A stretch of DNA of 64,000 bases from Microbacterium sp. LKL04 (GTDB lineage: Bacteria; Actinomycetota; Actinomycetes; Actinomycetales; Microbacteriaceae). Position numbers and translations under genes: made by a program. The stretch is from positions 2,666,001 through 2,730,000 of the forward strand of contig NZ_LT627736.1 of assembly GCF_900102005.1 (NCBI RefSeq), read 5' to 3'. Below the pieces are notes generated by a model that worked only from the letters and a program-made list of their open reading frames with translations, ran no database searches and had not been told where the DNA came from. Of this stretch, positions 60,635-64,000 are shown one piece after another (within the stretch, counting starts at the first letter, position 1; each line of letters begins with the position of its first letter).

Positions 60635-61168
60635 TCAGAGGCTGTTGGGCGCTTCGCCCTCACCCTGCGTGCGGGTCTCGCCCTCGTGCTCGTCGAAGCG
60701 CGTGAAGGCCTCGGACACGAGGCGCTCGGCCTCGGCGGCGCCGGCCCACTCGTCGACCTTGACCCACTTGCCGGGCTCGAGGTCCTTGTAGCGCTCGAAG
60801 AAGTGGCCGATCTCGCCCTTGGTCCACTCGTCGATGTCGTCGACGTCCTGGATGTGCGCCCAGCGCGGGTCCTTCGCCAGGACCGCAACGACCTTGTCGT
60901 CGCCGCCGGCCTCGTCGCTCATCTTGAGGACGGCGACGGGGCGGACCTTAGCGAGCACGCCGGGGTAGATCTCGCGGTCGAGGAGGACCAGCACGTCGAG
61001 CGGGTCGCCGTCCTCGCCGAGCGTGTTCTCGAAGAAGCCGTAGTTCGCGGGGTACCCCATGGGGGTGAACAGAACGCGGTCGAGGAAGACGCGGCCTGTG
61101 CCGTGGTCGACCTCGTACTTCACGCGGCTACCGCGCGGGATCTCGATGACGGCGTCGTACGCGCCCAT
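60635..61168 (-). CDS. ppa: Inorganic pyrophosphatase
   Basis: 177 residues, family I pyrophosphatase. Hydrolyses pyrophosphate to phosphate, pulling biosynthesis forward. Landmarks: VIEIPRGSRVKYEVD, the signature EDGDPLDVLVL (metal Asp residues), VVAVLAKDP and HFFERYKDLEPGKW. Full length with a short acidic tail. Divergent from tilS. Housekeeping gene. Confidence 0.96.
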   Translation of the reverse strand: MGAYDAVIEIPRGSRVKYEVDHGTGRVFLDRVLFTPMGYPANYGFFENTLGEDGDPLDVLVLLDREIYPGVLAKVRPVAVLKMSDEAGGDDKVVAVLAKDPRWAHIQDVDDIDEWTKGEIGHFFERYKDLEPGKWVKVDEWAGAAEAERLVSEAFTRFDEHEGETRTQGEGEAPNSL

Positions 61169-61351
61169 GCCTGTGCTCCTTTGAAAGTCCGGTGGGATGC
61201 GGGCACAAGCCTACTTGCGCGGGTGCGTGTGCCCAACGCAGGGCGAAACGCTCTGAGACGGCGGTCCGGGCCGGGCCGGGTGCGGTTCCTCCTGCACTCG
61301 GCACGCCTGTCGGCGGACGAGCGCCTGGACGGTCGTCGGTACGGTGGAGCG

Positions 61352-62347
61352 GTGCCGTCCCTGCATCCCGCCGTCGCCGAGGTCCGCCGTGCCGTCCGCA
61401 CCGCACTGACGGGCCTGCCGCAGGGCGCCGTCGTCATCGTCGGGCTCTCGGGCGGCGCCGATTCGCTCGCGCTCGCCGCCGCGGTCGGCTTCGAGGCGCC
61501 GAAGCTCGGCCTGCGGGCGGCATCCCTCACCGTCGACCACGGCCTGCAGTCGGACTCCGCCGAGGTCGCCTCGGCCGCGGGCCGCGCCGCCTCGACGCTG
61601 GGACTCGATCCGCTCATCGTCCGGGTGGACGTCGGCACCGAGGGAGGCCCCGAAGCCGCGGCGCGCGATGCGCGGTACCGCGTGTTGCGGGATGCCGCGC
61701 ACGACGTGCGTGCCGCGGCTGTCGTGCTCGGGCACACGTTGGACGACCAGGCCGAGACGGTGCTCCTGGGCCTGGCCCGCGGATCCGGTGCGGGGAGCCT
61801 GCAGGGGATGGCCGCGGCATCCGATCTGGGCGGCGTCGCCGTGCTGCGTCCCCTGCTCGAGGTGCGGCGCGCGACCACCAGGGACGCGTGCGCGGCGCAG
61901 GGACTCGAGCCGTGGGACGACCCGCACAACCTCGACCCGAAGTACGCGCGGGTCCGCGTCCGCGAGACGGTGCTGCCGATGCTCGAGGCCGAACTCGGAC
62001 CCGGCATCGCCGAGGCGCTCGTCCGCACCGCGGCTCAGTTGCGCGAGGACGCCGAGGCGTTCGACGAGATGATCGACGAGACCATCGAGGACATCGTCGA
62101 GCACGCCGAGGCGGGCATCGCCGTCTCGGTCGCCGCGCTCGCCGCGAACCCGCCGGCGCTCCGTCACCGGATCATCCGGCACGTCGTCGCGAGCGAGTTC
62201 CACGTCTCGCTCACCCGCACGCAGACGCTCGAGGTGGCGCGCCTGGTGACGGACTGGGCGGGGCAGGGGCCGATCGACCTGCCCGGATGCCGCGCCCGCC
62301 GCGCGGGCGCCACGATCGAGTTCACGGGCGCCGGATCCGGTCTTTAG
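61352..62347 (+). CDS. tilS: tRNA(Ile)-lysidine synthetase
   Basis: 331 residues from the GTG at 61352; TACGGT (61340-61345) ends six bases before it, so the start is probably leaderless. The PP-loop is VGLSGGADSLALAAA; further motifs are DHGLQSDS, RYRVLRDAA, GHTLDDQAETVLLGLARG and EPWDDPHNLDP. Modifies the CAU anticodon of tRNA-Ile to read AUA. The C-terminal lysine-binding extension is short, as in other actinobacteria. tilS-hpt-ftsH order is conserved. Confidence 0.95.
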   Translation: MPSLHPAVAEVRRAVRTALTGLPQGAVVIVGLSGGADSLALAAAVGFEAPKLGLRAASLTVDHGLQSDSAEVASAAGRAASTLGLDPLIVRVDVGTEGGPEAAARDARYRVLRDAAHDVRAAAVVLGHTLDDQAETVLLGLARGSGAGSLQGMAAASDLGGVAVLRPLLEVRRATTRDACAAQGLEPWDDPHNLDPKYARVRVRETVLPMLEAELGPGIAEALVRTAAQLREDAEAFDEMIDETIEDIVEHAEAGIAVSVAALAANPPALRHRIIRHVVASEFHVSLTRTQTLEVARLVTDWAGQGPIDLPGCRARRAGATIEFTGAGSGL

Positions 62348-62350
62348 ACT
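62321..62350 (+). promoter_or_regulatory. hpt promoter inside the 3' end of tilS
   Basis: TTCACG (62321-62326), 18-base spacer, TAGACT (62345-62350), then six bases to the hpt ATG at 62357. Transcription would start on the initiation codon (leaderless). Confidence 0.6.
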
Positions 62351-62356
62351 TCTGCA

Positions 62357-62908
62357 ATGCGCGCAGCCGAGATCGCCGACCAGCTCACCGATGTCCTCGT
62401 CACGGAGGAGGAGATCCAGGCCAAGCTCGAAGAGCTCGCCCGGCGCGTCGAAGCGGACTACGAGGGCAAGGATCTGCTGCTCGTCGGCGTGCTGAAGGGT
62501 GCGGTCATGGTAATGGCCGACTTCGCCCGCTCGCTGAAGCGCCCCATGGAGATGGACTGGATGGCCGTGTCGTCCTACGGCGCCGGCACCAAGTCGAGCG
62601 GTGTCGTGCAGATCCGGAAGGACCTCGACACCGACATCTCGGGCAAGCACGTCCTGATCGTCGAGGACATCATCGACTCCGGCCTGACGCTGAGCTGGCT
62701 GCTCGAGAACTTCGCCTCGCGCGGCGCGGCCTCGATCGAGGTCCTCGCACTGCTGCGCAAGCCCGAGGCCGCGAAGGTCGAGATCGACTGCCGCTACGTC
62801 GGCTTCGACATCCCGGTCGAGTTCGTCGTCGGCTACGGGCTGGACTTCGCGGAGAAGTACCGGAACCTCCGCGACGTCGCGGTCCTCGCACCCCACGTCT
62901 ACTCCTGA
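62357..62908 (+). CDS. hpt: Hypoxanthine phosphoribosyltransferase
   Basis: 183 residues. Salvages hypoxanthine and guanine to IMP and GMP with PRPP. Motifs: LLLVGVLKGAVMVMADF, the PRPP-binding VLIVEDIIDSGLTL, and VGYGLDFAEKYRNL. Complete. Nine bases after tilS, yet with its own leaderless promoter. Housekeeping gene. Confidence 0.96.
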   Translation: MRAAEIADQLTDVLVTEEEIQAKLEELARRVEADYEGKDLLLVGVLKGAVMVMADFARSLKRPMEMDWMAVSSYGAGTKSSGVVQIRKDLDTDISGKHVLIVEDIIDSGLTLSWLLENFASRGAASIEVLALLRKPEAAKVEIDCRYVGFDIPVEFVVGYGLDFAEKYRNLRDVAVLAPHVYS

Positions 62909-62977
62909 ATCCGCGCGGTACGCCCAAAACGAACGCACAGACCCCGCATAGCGCCGCGGGGGTAGCCTGAACGCACC

Positions 62978-64000
<1,023 letters not shown>

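Overview
The window is high-GC actinobacterial chromosome. It has GTG starts, many 4-base ATGA/GTGA gene overlaps, and several genes whose start codon sits 6-7 bases after a TAnnnT box (leaderless type). Gene content and codon habits fit the Microbacteriaceae, most likely Microbacterium or a close relative. No rRNA, insertion sequence, phage gene or CRISPR array was seen.

Region 1 (2-14191) is one tightly packed plus-strand operon. It holds the C-terminal 1489 residues of a giant Ig-like/fibronectin-III surface protein, a MoxR AAA+ ATPase, a DUF58 protein, a membrane transglutaminase-like protein, an RDD-FHA protein, a PP2C phosphatase, an FHA protein and a membrane Ser/Thr kinase. Every junction after MoxR overlaps. 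It looks like a surface-protein assembly module wired to reversible Thr phosphorylation. It is followed by a degenerate stand-alone resolvase-like gene, a YpfJ-type zinc metallopeptidase and a DEAD-box helicase with a long leader (14201-17417).

Region 2 (17524-45056) is a mosaic cell-envelope polysaccharide locus. The left part has glycerol-3-phosphate cytidylyltransferase, two glycosyltransferases, a CDP-alcohol phosphatidyltransferase and a GT2 enzyme. The middle has an 1867-residue secreted LamG/PKD protein, two GT4-type glycosyltransferases, a secreted beta-helix protein and an acyltransferase. The right part is a Wzx/Wzy-type assembly line: initiating sugar transferase, DUF1972 glycosyltransferase, Wzx flippase, pyruvyltransferase, GT4, a GT-A enzyme, a Wzc-like chain-length protein and a Wzy-like polymerase. 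Two things unify this region. TTGGGG-type boxes recur ahead of its transcription units, about two helical turns apart. Between about 20.4 and 42.5 kb it lacks the heptamer GGATGCC/GGCATCC that is strongly over-represented elsewhere in the window.

Region 3 (45337-58502) is mixed metabolism and defence: aldehyde dehydrogenase, glutaredoxin-like protein, GT2-GtrA fusion, DUF308 membrane protein, sugar epimerase, a rifampin ADP-ribosyltransferase coupled to a Cys-rich protein, and an L-rhamnose end-pathway set (FMN lactate dehydrogenase, fused rhamnulose-1-phosphate aldolase/lactaldehyde dehydrogenase, DeoR regulator with a palindromic operator). These are followed by a methyltransferase, an MBL-fold hydrolase, an HNH nuclease with an Excalibur domain, and three very small genes.

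Region 4 (58536-64000) is core genome: a tRNA-Glu/Asp/Phe cluster with its own terminator, an exported M23 peptidase with a coiled coil, inorganic pyrophosphatase, tilS, hpt and the start of ftsH (cut by the window end).
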